NCBI GenBank assembly: GCA_937880845.1
Contig: CALFLL010000063.1
Coordinates: 16,269 to 80,268 of the forward strand
Source of the DNA: an uncultured Drancourtella sp.
GTDB lineage: Bacteria; Bacillota; Clostridia; Lachnospirales; Lachnospiraceae
Direction of reading: 5' to 3'
Length of the DNA: 64,000 bases
The notes beneath the pieces are model-generated. The model was not told the origin of the DNA and ran no database searches. It was given only the letters and a program-made list of their open reading frames with translations. The position numbers and the translations under genes were made by a program. The number at the start of each line of letters is the position of its first letter. Position 1 is the first letter of the stretch. Below, one piece after another: positions 28,434 to 37,638 of this stretch.

Positions 28434-28670
28434 TTATACCATACATTCATGCATTTCTTCATGTTCCAGTCCTATTTTTTCCATGACCTTAAGAAGAACT
28501 TCTCTGTCTTCCAGCCCTGCACACCATGCAAGACCGCAGCCTGCGGAAATACTCCTTGGTACAGGTATCAAACGACCGTTGACCTGATTTTCCTTACAGG
28601 TCTTTTCCATGGCCATGGCATCTGCCGTAGTATGGAACGTAACAACTAATTTTAATTCTTTTTTTCTCAT
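28434..28670 (-). CDS. DUF3343 protein, selenium-associated
   Basis: 78 residues: LKLVVTFHTTADAMAMEKTCKENQVNGRLIPVPRSISAGCGLAWCAGLEDRE. The fold and the RxIxxxCGLxW-like core match DUF3343, a small family found beside yedF, selD and TusA-like genes and sometimes fused to them. Two cysteines (GCGLAWC) could carry sulfur or selenium, which is inference. Overlaps the TusA-like gene (ATGA). Confidence 0.85.
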   Translation of the reverse strand: MRKKELKLVVTFHTTADAMAMEKTCKENQVNGRLIPVPRSISAGCGLAWCAGLEDREVLLKVMEKIGLEHEEMHECMV

Positions 28671-28873
28671 GATTCAATCACTATTTCAAATTCAGAGCCT
28701 TTCTCTTTCACTGTAACTTTCTTCCCGTGATCTTTTGCATACTTTTCCACATTCATCCTCTGATGCGGTTCACTTACAAGTACTTTTACAGGTTCCCCGC
28801 TTTCCTTTAATGCTTCCGCCGTCAGCATGATCGGTTCCGGGCAGGAAAGACCTCTTGCATCTACTTCCTTCAT
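28667..28873 (-). CDS. TusA/SirA-like sulfur (selenium) carrier
   Basis: 68 residues, MKEVDARGLSCPEPIMLTAEALKESG. The CPxP motif (Cys11) is the family persulfide site. The ATG at 28873 has AAGGAAG upstream. Between yedE and DUF3343 genes, it probably takes selenium or sulfur from the cysteine desulfurase or the YedE transporter for SelD. Confidence 0.88.
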   Translation of the reverse strand: MKEVDARGLSCPEPIMLTAEALKESGEPVKVLVSEPHQRMNVEKYAKDHGKKVTVKEKGSEFEIVIES

Positions 28874-28924
28874 TTTTTTCTTCCTTTCTCTATAGGATAT
28901 CATATTTATTTTTGAAAATCCACT

Positions 28925-30025
28925 TTATTTGACACTTTTCCTTTTATTGGTAAGAGCTATCACAAAGCAAACGACAATACAGATCACCACGGCAATCTGT
29001 CCTGCCGTACTGACTCCTCCTGCAGACGCTTCCTTATCTGCAGTTGCTGCAGATGCCGCTGCTCCTGCAAGTCCAAAATTATGAGATACTGCTGCTCCGA
29101 CAAAAAGTCCCAGAACGGTTACCGCTGAATCGGATGACCCCTGCCCTGCAAGGACAAGCTGACGAAGCGGACATCCGCCTGCAAGAACTGCTGCAAAACC
29201 TACTGCATACATTCCAAGAATACTCCACAAATGATCAGAATGTGCAATCGGCTGCCCTGCAAATCCAAAATGAAATCCACCGGTTGCAATATTATAAATC
29301 AGCATTACTACAAAAAGTCCTACAATGACAGAAATCAGGTCAAAACTTTTGATAAGAATCATGTCTCTGATGCTTCCGGCAAAACACATTCTGGATTTTT
29401 GAGCAAATGCACCAAATATCAGCCCGCCGATCAAAGAAACAATGACCGGCGCATGAAGTGCCCCAGGTCCTGCTCCTTCCGGTGAAAATGCAAGAAGCGT
29501 TGTTGCAATGCTCAGAATAAAAATACCAATCATCAGAACCGGCAAGACCATCCCGCTTACCTGATTTGTTTCATATGCTCTTCCAAGGCTAAATCCTCTT
29601 TTCAGGAAGAATGCTCCTGTTCCTACACCTGCGGCAAATCCGATCAAAGCTACCCATGCATTTAAATCTCCTGCCGACATACGAAGTACCATACGAAGCG
29701 GACATCCCAAAAATGCAAGCGAGCCGATCATAATCACCATACCGAGTACAAACCGGATCATCGGAGATGAACCGGATGTAGAACGGTATTCTTTTGTTGC
29801 GATTGAAATTACAAACGCTCCTAAAACAATGCCGATAATCTCCGGTCTTGCATACTGCACCGCTGCCGCACTGTGCATCTTCAATGCTCCTGCGGTATCA
29901 CGGATAAAACATGCGATACAAATCGCCATATTGGCCGGATTTCCCATAGCTGCAAGTACGGCGGCAACAACTCCGCAAACCGCACCGGCTAATATGAGTT
30001 TTTTCTTTGAATCTGCTAAATTCAC
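28925..30025 (-). CDS. yedE: YedE-like putative selenium transporter
   Basis: 366 residues with about nine or ten membrane segments and two YeeE/YedE repeats. Each repeat has a conserved cysteine in GCPLR (AFLGCPLRMVLR and AGGCPLRQLVL), the family mark. The linked TusA-like gene fits the YeeE-YeeD model, in which a membrane channel hands a sulfur or selenium species to a CPxP protein. Start is GTG after GGAGG. The short Ala/Ser-rich segment near 325-340 is unusual. Confidence 0.88.
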   Translation of the reverse strand: MNLADSKKKLILAGAVCGVVAAVLAAMGNPANMAICIACFIRDTAGALKMHSAAAVQYARPEIIGIVLGAFVISIATKEYRSTSGSSPMIRFVLGMVIMIGSLAFLGCPLRMVLRMSAGDLNAWVALIGFAAGVGTGAFFLKRGFSLGRAYETNQVSGMVLPVLMIGIFILSIATTLLAFSPEGAGPGALHAPVIVSLIGGLIFGAFAQKSRMCFAGSIRDMILIKSFDLISVIVGLFVVMLIYNIATGGFHFGFAGQPIAHSDHLWSILGMYAVGFAAVLAGGCPLRQLVLAGQGSSDSAVTVLGLFVGAAVSHNFGLAGAAASAATADKEASAGGVSTAGQIAVVICIVVCFVIALTNKRKSVK

Positions 30026-30039
30026 TTTGTTTCCTCCCT

Positions 30040-31179
30040 CTATTCCTCTTTTGCTAATTCTTGTACTGCCCGAACAGCAGTCTGAATTTCCTCTTCCTTA
30101 TTAAAATGCGAAAAACTGAATCTGACAGCTCCCTGCTCTACCGTTCCCAGTGCTTCATGCATAAGTGGTGCACAATGTCCTCCCGGTCTTGTGGAAATAT
30201 CATATGTCATAAGAAGTTCATCACTTACTTCGGAAGAGTCATAATCTCCGATATTCAATGTCACGATAGGGCATCTTTCTTTTGTCGAAAAATCTCCGTA
30301 AACCGTAACATTCGGAATTTCTTTTACACCTTCGTAAAACATACGCATCCATTTCTGTTCTGTTTCACGAATATTGTCCATTCCTGTTTCTTCTATATAC
30401 TTCAAGGCCGCACAAAGTCCGGCAATCCCATGCCCGTTCAGTGTTCCGGCTTCCAGTGCCGTCGGCATTTCCTTCGGATGATGCTTATTATATGTCTGTA
30501 CACCGCTTCCTCCGCTTTTTAACGGATGTATCACAAGCCCCTCTCTTACATACATTCCTCCTGTGCCTTGAGGTCCCAGAAGTCCCTTATGTCCCGTAAA
30601 ACAAAGCACATCAATGTTCATCTCTTGTACATTAATCGGAAATACCCCTGCCGTCTGTGATGCATCCACAACAAAAAGGAGGTTATGTTTCTTTGCAATC
30701 TCTCCTACTTTTTTGATATCTACCAGATTCCCCGTCAGATTGGAGCCGTGTGTACATATGATCGCTTTTGTATTGTCTTTGCACTCTTTTTCAAAATCAT
30801 CATAACAGACCCTCCCTTTGCGATCACTCTTTAAAAATGTAACTTCTACTCCTTTTTCCTGTATCTCATACAACGGACGCAATACAGAATTATGTTCTAA
30901 CATGGTGGAAATTACGTGATCTCCGGTCTTAAACAGCCCCTTTATCGCAACATTAAGGCTTTCCGTGGAATTTGCCGTAAATACAATCTGCTTCGGATTT
31001 TCTGCTCCAAAAAGCCGTGCCAGCCGCTCTCTTGTTTCATAAATCGTTCTTGCCGCCCCAAGTGATGCCGCATTGGCTCCTCTTCCGGCGTTTCCCAAGG
31101 AATTCATAGCCTCCACAACTGCTTCGATCACCTGTTTTGGTTTATGCATTGTCGTTGCCGCATTATCAAGATAAATCAT
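30040..31179 (-). CDS. Class V aminotransferase, cysteine desulfurase / selenocysteine lyase-like
   Basis: 379 residues. MIYLDNAATTMHKPKQVIEAV is the NifS-like start. CFTGHKGLLGPQGTGGMYV holds the PLP lysine, and HCAPLMHEALGT holds a cysteine at the place of the active-site Cys loop. It resembles the subfamily often found with selenium genes. Likely mobilises sulfur or selenium for SelD through the TusA-like carrier. First gene of a four-gene run with yedE; its promoter is at 31207-31236. Confidence 0.9.
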   Translation of the reverse strand: MIYLDNAATTMHKPKQVIEAVVEAMNSLGNAGRGANAASLGAARTIYETRERLARLFGAENPKQIVFTANSTESLNVAIKGLFKTGDHVISTMLEHNSVLRPLYEIQEKGVEVTFLKSDRKGRVCYDDFEKECKDNTKAIICTHGSNLTGNLVDIKKVGEIAKKHNLLFVVDASQTAGVFPINVQEMNIDVLCFTGHKGLLGPQGTGGMYVREGLVIHPLKSGGSGVQTYNKHHPKEMPTALEAGTLNGHGIAGLCAALKYIEETGMDNIRETEQKWMRMFYEGVKEIPNVTVYGDFSTKERCPIVTLNIGDYDSSEVSDELLMTYDISTRPGGHCAPLMHEALGTVEQGAVRFSFSHFNKEEEIQTAVRAVQELAKEE

Positions 31180-31206
31180 TTTTCTTCCTCTCTTTCTCTA
31201 TATGTT

Positions 31207-31236
31207 AGTATATCTTTTTCCTTTTCTATCGTCTAA
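31207..31236 (-). promoter_or_regulatory. Promoter of the csd-yedE-tusA-DUF3343 run
   Basis: TTAGAC, 18 bases, TATACT on the minus strand, downstream of the LysR terminator. The adjacent LysR regulator is a natural candidate to act here. Confidence 0.6.
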
Positions 31237-31250
31237 TTAATAAATCTCAT

Positions 31251-31287
31251 AAAAACACCCGCTTATAGTTTCATTCTATAAGCGGGT
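31251..31287 (-). terminator. Terminator of the selD-selA-selB-LysR run
   Basis: Perfect 12-bp stem ACCCGCTTATAG/CTATAAGCGGGT with loop AATGAAA on the minus strand, then GTTTTTATG. Confidence 0.85.
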
Positions 31288-31295
31288 ATTCATCT

Positions 31296-32198
31296 CTATC
31301 TGATTTCAAACATTTCTTTCACTACTTTGATAAACCGTTCTGCCGATTTGGAGAGATGAAAATTTTTATTATATACAAGATTCAGGTCTCTCCCTTCTCC
31401 TTGTCCCGGGATGCTCATCCACAAAATTTTTCCGCTTCGTATTTCTTCCTGGGCTGCAAGTCTGGAAATAACGGAAATTCCCATTCCGTTGATCACAGAA
31501 CGTTTAATTGCCTCCTGGTTTGCCATACTCGCTACAATTTTTAAAGATTCTGTTGCAATACCGGCTCTTTTTAACTGCTTTTCCGCTTCTTTCCTTGTAC
31601 CGGATCCTTCTTCCCTCATGATAAAAGCTTCTTCTTCCAGCCACCGGATTTCACCAAAATCCATCTTTTTCTGATACTGTTCGTTATTTGGCATGATAAT
31701 GACCAGCTCATCTTTATAAAACGGAATATACTTACAAAATTTCTTCTCCAGTACGGTTCCGGAAAATCCGACATCCGCAGTTCCGCCTGATACAAGTTCT
31801 ACTACCTTACTGCTGTCTGCTTCTACGACTTTAAACTGTTCTTTTGGATATTTCGCCGAAAATTTTGCCAAAATCCCCGGAAGGATATACTGTGCAGGGA
31901 TTGAAGAAGCCGCAATCGTGATCTTTCTTGCCTCTGCCTGTCTTTCCCCACAAAAACATGCCCGGATCTGCTGTTCCAGATCGATCATCTGTTTTGCGTA
32001 TGCATACAGAACTCTCCCGTCTTCCGAAAGATTCACCTCTTTCGTGTTTCGGATGAACATCCTTGCATTCAATTCTTTTTCCAAAGATGCTATATGTGCA
32101 CTGATTGTCGGCTGTGTCAGATAAAGTTCTCTTGCCGCTTTTGAAAAACTCTTTCGCTCTGCAACTCTTACAAATGCTTCCAACTGTTTTAAATTCAT
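31296..32198 (-). CDS. LysR family regulator, selenium metabolism-associated type
   Basis: 300 residues. N-terminal winged helix [43 protein letters not shown], then a periplasmic-binding-like effector domain (from about residue 90). It overlaps the selB stop (ATGA) so it is co-translated with selB. A LysR subgroup is regularly found in selAB/selD loci; it probably tunes selenium uptake genes such as the next run. The effector is unknown. Confidence 0.9.
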   Translation of the reverse strand: MNLKQLEAFVRVAERKSFSKAARELYLTQPTISAHIASLEKELNARMFIRNTKEVNLSEDGRVLYAYAKQMIDLEQQIRACFCGERQAEARKITIAASSIPAQYILPGILAKFSAKYPKEQFKVVEADSSKVVELVSGGTADVGFSGTVLEKKFCKYIPFYKDELVIIMPNNEQYQKKMDFGEIRWLEEEAFIMREEGSGTRKEAEKQLKRAGIATESLKIVASMANQEAIKRSVINGMGISVISRLAAQEEIRSGKILWMSIPGQGEGRDLNLVYNKNFHLSKSAERFIKVVKEMFEIR

Positions 32199-34111
32199 AT
32201 GTAAGCACCCCTTTCACTTTCTCCGCCTGTTTTTTTCGTTACTTTTTTACTGTCCATGTATTCCAGAATCGGCTTCGCACTTTTACGGCTTGTTGAGAAC
32301 ATATCCCGCACTTCCGCGATTGTGATCACTCCGTCTTTTTTCAACTTTTCTCTGATTTTCTTTTCTGCATCTTCCATATAGCCGGAAAGTGTATACATTT
32401 CATCGTTGATTTTTACGACTTTCTCTTCTGCTGCCAGTACCTGAAGGACATCCTCTTTTGTTCCTTCCGGCAGTTTCGGAAATTCAATCTCGGAAAAACG
32501 CACAAAATCATATCTTGCCCTTTCAAAAGTGTCAAGGATGATCCTGGCTGTTTTCTCAAACACTTCATCTTTTGGAATCTCATGATCCGGACAATATAAG
32601 AATTCTCCTTTTCTCGCAATCCTTCCCATCTCTGTCATTTTTTCAATGTACAGGTCAAATATATTCGGTTTTACCTGTTTCATGAACTTCATATGTACCT
32701 CTGCTTTTTGCATCCCGTAACGATATGGGTGTTCCTTATGAAATTTGGAAAGAGCCGCCAAAATCTGATCTGTCATGGCTTCCATGGAAGTTCTGTGCCA
32801 TACATAGGTATCTTTTTTCATCGGGAAGAGAATGACTGTCTGACTCTCTTCCAGTTCCCGGATATCTTTCTCTACTTCATCGGAGGACAGTGCCGTAATC
32901 TTTGCAAGTTCTGCCATTGTTACCATTGTAGCTTCATGCTGCTTTACATGAAGTTCAATGACATCTGCGGAAGAGCCGGATTCTTTTTGTTTCAGTTCTT
33001 CGATGGCATCCTTCTGGAAACGTTTCTTTTTCTTTGGGTTCGGTTCCAGTACCACTCCTCCTCCGATAGTTTCCATCGGTGAATAAAAACGTACCACAAA
33101 CCGGTCGCCTCTTCTCAGTGCGATTTCTTCTTCCAGGCGAAGCTGTACATATCCGCTTTCTCCCGGTCCGATTTCTTCCTTATCAAGAAGAACGGCACGG
33201 CAGAGGATCTCACTTGTACCGCTGAAAAAGTGAAGTCTTGAATTGTTTGTGAGAATACGCATGGAAGATGGAAGTACGTTCAGTTTCACATCCAGAAGAT
33301 CCGTGTTTTTCATATTCTTTGGCGGAGCCAGTACGCATCCTCTCTTAATTTCTGATTTTTTTACATTGGAAAGATTGATGGCAACACGCTGTCCCGCATA
33401 GCAGACGTCCACACTTTCCCCGTGCACCTGAATACTTCTGATCTTACATTCTTTTCCAATCGGATACATACAGAGCGTATCCTCTTTTCGGATGGTTCCT
33501 GCAAGAAGCGTTCCGGTGATGATGGTACCAAAACCGGATAAGGTAAACGCCCTGTCGATCGGAAGACGCGGAATCGTGTGGATATCTTTTTCCGTCACTT
33601 CATTTTCCGTCATCTTCTGAATGGTGTCAATCAGCTCCGGAAGCCCCTGCCCGCTTGCAGCAGATACTTTCACGACCGGCGCTCCTTCAAGGAACGTTCC
33701 TTCCAGTTCTTCTTTTACTTCCTCTTCCACCAGTTCCAGCCATTCCTCATCAACAAGATCACATTTGTTCAGAACAATGATACTTTTTTCGATTCCAAGC
33801 TGTCCGAGAATATCCATATGTTCTCTTGTCTGAGGCATGATCCCTTCATCTGCCGCAATAACCAGCATGACCAGATCCATCCCTACAACTCCGGCAACCA
33901 TATTATTGATAAACCGCTCATGTCCAGGTACATCAATGATCCCTGCTCTGTCACCGTTTGGCAGATCAAAATACGTAAATCCAAGATCGATGGTGATGCC
34001 TCGTCTTTGTTCTTCTTCCCATCGGTCTGTATTTCTTCCTGTCAACGCTTTGATAAGCGTTGTTTTTCCATGGTCAATATGACCCGCTGTTCCAATAATA
34101 ATATGTTTCAT
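32195..34111 (-). CDS. selB: Selenocysteine-specific elongation factor SelB
   Basis: 638 residues. GTPase domain with [19 protein letters not shown] (G1), [13 protein letters not shown] (G3) and NKCD (G4); EF-Tu-like domains 2-3; then a domain IV ending in winged helices (about 450-638) that bind SECIS RNA. Delivers Sec-tRNA to UGA codons followed by SECIS; its known clients in the window are PrdB and SelD. Weak ribosome site (AGGGATGG). Spaced 37 bases from selA. Confidence 0.96.
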   Translation of the reverse strand: MKHIIIGTAGHIDHGKTTLIKALTGRNTDRWEEEQRRGITIDLGFTYFDLPNGDRAGIIDVPGHERFINNMVAGVVGMDLVMLVIAADEGIMPQTREHMDILGQLGIEKSIIVLNKCDLVDEEWLELVEEEVKEELEGTFLEGAPVVKVSAASGQGLPELIDTIQKMTENEVTEKDIHTIPRLPIDRAFTLSGFGTIITGTLLAGTIRKEDTLCMYPIGKECKIRSIQVHGESVDVCYAGQRVAINLSNVKKSEIKRGCVLAPPKNMKNTDLLDVKLNVLPSSMRILTNNSRLHFFSGTSEILCRAVLLDKEEIGPGESGYVQLRLEEEIALRRGDRFVVRFYSPMETIGGGVVLEPNPKKKKRFQKDAIEELKQKESGSSADVIELHVKQHEATMVTMAELAKITALSSDEVEKDIRELEESQTVILFPMKKDTYVWHRTSMEAMTDQILAALSKFHKEHPYRYGMQKAEVHMKFMKQVKPNIFDLYIEKMTEMGRIARKGEFLYCPDHEIPKDEVFEKTARIILDTFERARYDFVRFSEIEFPKLPEGTKEDVLQVLAAEEKVVKINDEMYTLSGYMEDAEKKIREKLKKDGVITIAEVRDMFSTSRKSAKPILEYMDSKKVTKKTGGESERGAYI

Positions 34112-34148
34112 TTTTCCATCCCTATTTAATCACTTCATTTGTTTTTTG

Positions 34149-35543
34149 TTATAAAAGCTGCTTTAATTCATCTGCAGCAATTCTCATCTGTTCTTCATCC
34201 ATTGTCCGGACATCCAGAAGAATCTCATCATTTACAACTCTTGGGATGATCGGTATATCCAACTGACGCATTTGGGATTCAAGCCGCGAAACCGTCATCT
34301 GATCCGGATGGATTGAAATACCCATACTTTCGATACGTTCCAACGGAAGAGAACCGCCCCCGATCTGGGATTCACATTTGCATACCGTAATCCGTGCTTT
34401 TACTTTTCTTGCTGTCAACATTCTTTTGAATCTCTTTGCATCTTTTTCCACTTCTTCTTTAGACTTTGTGATCATCCTGAGTACCGGAATTTTCTTTACG
34501 GCATTTTCTTCACTTAAATATTCCTGAAGGACAAGTTCCAGTGCGGTAGCCGTAAATTTGTCAATACGGAGTGCTCTTGTCAGCTGATTCTTCTTCATCT
34601 GGTCAATGTATTTTTTCTTTCCTACGATAATTCCGGCCTGAGGACCTCCAAGAAGCTTGTCGCCGCTGAAACAGACGACATCCGCACCCTTTTGAATGGA
34701 ATTCTGGACCGTCGGTTCATAGGTAAGCCCGTATTTACTGAGGTCGATCAAAACCCCGCTTCCAAGGTCTTCAATGATCGGAAGATCATATTCTTTGCCA
34801 AGCGGGATCAGTTCATCTATGGATACCGAATCCGTAAATCCGACGATTCTGTAATTGCTTGTATGTACTTTCAGAAATGCTTTTGTTTCCTCTGTTACTG
34901 CCTGTGCATAATCAGAATAATGGGTTTTGTTTGTAGTGCCGACTTCTACAAGATGGGCACCGCTTTGTTCCATTACATCGGGAATACGAAACTTCCCTCC
35001 GATTTCCACCAGTTCTCCTCTTGACACGATAACTTCTCCGCCTTTTGCCATGGAACTTAAAATGAGCATCACCGCCGAAGCATTGTTGTTTACAGCCATC
35101 GCCGCTTCTGCTCCTGTAATCTTACAGAGAAGCTTTTCAAAATGGGAATATCTTTCTCCTCGTTTTCCCGCTTCCAGATCGTACTCCAAATTAGAATATC
35201 CGCAAGCAACCTCCGCTATTCTGGCAAGATGTTCTTTGCTGATCGGAGCCCTTCCCAGATTTGTATGAAGAATCGTTCCTGTTCCGTTAATGACCGGCCT
35301 CATATCCGGTGTATGCATTTTTTTCACTCTTTGAACGATATGTAAAACCAGTCCTTCAATCTCGTTTCTGATCTTTTCTTCCTCATCACATTCCCGTATC
35401 AACGTCCGTACACTGTCTATCTCTTCTCTTATGGCATCCATCACCGTATCTCTGTCAAATGTTTCAATCGCTTCTTTTATCTTCATATCTTCCAACAACA
35501 CGTCAACTTTTGGAATGCTGCGGTAAAATAGATTTTTATTCAT
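34149..35543 (-). CDS. selA: L-seryl-tRNA(Sec) selenium transferase
   Basis: 464 residues, as in E. coli. Converts Ser-tRNA-Sec to Sec-tRNA-Sec using selenophosphate and PLP. N-terminal tRNA-binding domain (IPKVDVLLEDMKIKEAIETFDRDTVMDAIREEID), NGTGTILHTNLGRAPIS, and the PLP lysine in SGDKLLGGPQAGIIVG. Lies between selD and selB in one run. Confidence 0.97.
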   Translation of the reverse strand: MNKNLFYRSIPKVDVLLEDMKIKEAIETFDRDTVMDAIREEIDSVRTLIRECDEEEKIRNEIEGLVLHIVQRVKKMHTPDMRPVINGTGTILHTNLGRAPISKEHLARIAEVACGYSNLEYDLEAGKRGERYSHFEKLLCKITGAEAAMAVNNNASAVMLILSSMAKGGEVIVSRGELVEIGGKFRIPDVMEQSGAHLVEVGTTNKTHYSDYAQAVTEETKAFLKVHTSNYRIVGFTDSVSIDELIPLGKEYDLPIIEDLGSGVLIDLSKYGLTYEPTVQNSIQKGADVVCFSGDKLLGGPQAGIIVGKKKYIDQMKKNQLTRALRIDKFTATALELVLQEYLSEENAVKKIPVLRMITKSKEEVEKDAKRFKRMLTARKVKARITVCKCESQIGGGSLPLERIESMGISIHPDQMTVSRLESQMRQLDIPIIPRVVNDEILLDVRTMDEEQMRIAADELKQLL

Positions 35544-35574
35544 ACCTTTCTCTGCTTCCTTCCTCCATTATACA

Positions 35575-36624
35575 TTATACAAGACGGATAAAAGCATTCT
35601 CCTCCTGCTCTTTTTCTACTACTTCGCCGATTACGGCTACTTTTGTATCCATTCCTTTTTTCTCAAACTCTTCCATGACAGCATCCGCCTGATCGGATGC
35701 CACGCTGATCAAAAGGCCTCCTGATGTCTGCGGGTCATACAGAAGATCCACAAAATGTTCTTCTGCCTTTCCGGTATCAACCCATGCTCCCGCATGAATC
35801 CTGTTCTTATAGGCTCCTTCCGGCACCAGTCCCATTTTTGCATATTCCATTGCATCCTCAAAGTATGGGATCTGATGTACATGAAATTGAAGACAGACAT
35901 TGCTTGCCGTAGCCATCTCTGCCCCGTGCCCCAGAAGTCCGAATCCGGTAATATCCGTACATGCGGACACATCAAATTTTTCTACCACTTCTTTTGCTTT
36001 TTTATTCAGAGATGCCATAACGGTTTCTGCTTCTCTGATTGCTCTTTGGGAAGCCATCTCTGCCTTGATCGCTGTATTTACAACCCCGTTTCCTATCTGT
36101 TTTGTTAAAATAAGCTTATCGCCCGGACGACATCCGTAATTTTTGAAAATCTTCTTCGGATGAACAAATCCGGATACACAAAGTCCGTATTTCGGTTCGT
36201 CGTCCTGGATGGTATGTCCTCCTACAAGAACGGCTCCGGCTTCCTTTACTTTATCTGCTCCTCCCTTTAATATCTCTCCTAAAATCGAAGGATCAAGACA
36301 ATTCGGAAATCCGACAATATTCAGTGCCACTTTTGGATCTCCTCCCATGGCCCATACATCGCTCAGAGAATTGGCAGCGGCAATCTGACCAAACATATAT
36401 GGATCATCTACGATCGGAGTAAAAAAATCCACAGTCTGAATCATCGCAATCTCATCCGTCACCTTGTAGATTGCCGCATCATCTGCAGTTTCGATACCTA
36501 CCAGAAGGTTCTCATCTTCAAATTTCGGCAGCTTACCCAGAACCTGGGCAAGGGTCTCAGGACCTATCTTGGCAGCTCATCCCGCCGTTTTGGTCATTTG
36601 CGTTAATTTCACATTATGCTTCAT
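35575..36624 (-). CDS. selD: Selenide, water dikinase (selenophosphate synthetase), selenocysteine form
   Basis: 349 residues with Sec at residue 16, the TGA at 36577-36579. Read-through gives [25 protein letters not shown]. Sec16 and Lys19 match Cys17 and Lys20 of the E. coli enzyme. The ATG at 36624 follows GAGGAG by seven bases. Downstream, [41 protein letters not shown] and [13 protein letters not shown] are the ATP-binding motifs. Makes selenophosphate for SelA. A gene caller that stops at TGA would begin it at an internal codon and lose the catalytic residue. Confidence 0.97.
36532..36579 (-). promoter_or_regulatory. SECIS element of selD with UGA codon
   Basis: After the TGA come 24 bases, then CTTGCCCAG, loop GTT, CTGGGTAAG: a nine-base-pair stem with one G-T pair. 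The loop begins with G, 34 bases from the UGA, within the bacterial SECIS range. A nearer GGTC-CTGA-GACC hairpin is a competing fold. Confidence 0.75.
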
Positions 36625-36674
36625 CTTTCTTCTCCTCTCGTTTGTCACTTATAGAAAAAACTTATAGCTTTTTT

Positions 36675-36702
36675 ATTATATCATAAACCCTTTTAACTTC
36701 AA
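36675..36702 (-). promoter_or_regulatory. Promoter of selD
   Basis: TTGAAG, 16 bases, TATAAT on the minus strand, about 45 bases before the start codon. Confidence 0.75.
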
Positions 36703-36719
36703 CCAAAATTCCCTATTTC

Positions 36720-36775
36720 CACATAAAAACAGGACTGACAGCTTTTCTTGCCAATCCTGTGACTGTTTTTATGTG
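36720..36775 (-). terminator. Terminator of yedF
   Basis: CACATAAAAACAG pairs with CTGTTTTTATGTG, with inner CAGGA/TCCTG pairs. It lies between yedF and the selD promoter. Confidence 0.75.
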
Positions 36776-36786
36776 TTTCTTCTATA

Positions 36787-37395
36787 TTATGGTCTGATAA
36801 TTCTGTTCGCTTTCGCCATTATTTCTACAATACTGTACATGTTTGTCACGCTTCCTACTGCCAGTTTTTCTTTCAAATCATAATAGTCAAGACAGGTTCC
36901 ACATGTAAGGATCTCAACTCCCTGAGCTTCCAGGCTCTTTAAGTCTTCCAGAGAATCCGACTCTTCTGTCGTAAGGGTTGCCCCTCCATTATAAAACAGC
37001 ATGGTCTTTGGCAGTTCATCCAGCTGAGTCACGGCAAAAATGAAACCTTTCATCAATACTTTTCCAAGTTCGTCATTTCCGCTTCCCATTTTATCGGAAG
37101 ATACCACAACGATGGTGTTGCCGCGTTTATCCGGAGTGCAGGAAATTTCTTCCTCTGTTTCTTTACCGGCAGGAACCTCTCCCACTTCAATCAGGATCTT
37201 ATATTCTTTTTCCGCTATTTTTTCGGATGTCACCTTTCCGCCGGATGACTGACCGAGTTTTGTCACATTCTGAACCGCAATTTCATTATCTACAAGTACC
37301 TCTATCACATCCGGTCCCTTCAGCTCTTTCATCGCATTTTTCGTTTTAATCACAGGAATCGGACAGTTATCTCCGATTGCATTTACCTTTATCAT
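36787..37395 (-). CDS. yedF: Selenium metabolism protein YedF
   Basis: 202 residues. N-terminal TusA-like domain (MIKVNAIGDNCPIPVIKTKNAM, CPIP motif at Cys10) and C-terminal DsrE-like domain (MGSGNDELGKVLMKGFIFAVTQLDELPKTMLFYNGG, and LTCGTCLDYYDL with a CxxC). The ATG at 37395 has AAAGGTGG upstream; a GTG at 37407 overlaps that site. Found with selD in many selenium users; presumed selenium carrier. Confidence 0.9.
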   Translation of the reverse strand: MIKVNAIGDNCPIPVIKTKNAMKELKGPDVIEVLVDNEIAVQNVTKLGQSSGGKVTSEKIAEKEYKILIEVGEVPAGKETEEEISCTPDKRGNTIVVVSSDKMGSGNDELGKVLMKGFIFAVTQLDELPKTMLFYNGGATLTTEESDSLEDLKSLEAQGVEILTCGTCLDYYDLKEKLAVGSVTNMYSIVEIMAKANRIIRP

Positions 37396-37440
37396 ATTCC
37401 GTTCCACCTTTCCTGTCAGGTTTTACCTGTACACTGCTAT

Positions 37441-37469
37441 TATTTTAGCACTACAACGGAAAACGGTAA
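37441..37469 (-). promoter_or_regulatory. Promoter of yedF
   Basis: TTTACC, 17 bases, TAAAAT on the minus strand, about 45 bases before the start codon. Confidence 0.65.
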
Positions 37470-37541
37470 ACGGATTTTTCCATTGCTTTTTTCAATGTTA
37501 TGATAAATATTTTCTATAAACAGCCTTTCTCAAAATCCATA

Positions 37542-37570
37542 TTGAGCTTTCTTTTTATTACTGTTATAAT
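37542..37570 (+). promoter_or_regulatory. Promoter of the methyltransferase gene
   Basis: TTGAGC, 17 bases, TATAAT on the plus strand, divergent from the yedF promoter about 75 bases away. Confidence 0.75.
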
Positions 37571-37638
37571 TAAGAAACACTAAAATGGAACTCTGTTTTA
37601 TGGATAAAATATATTTTTTTAAGAAAGGACACGTTAAT

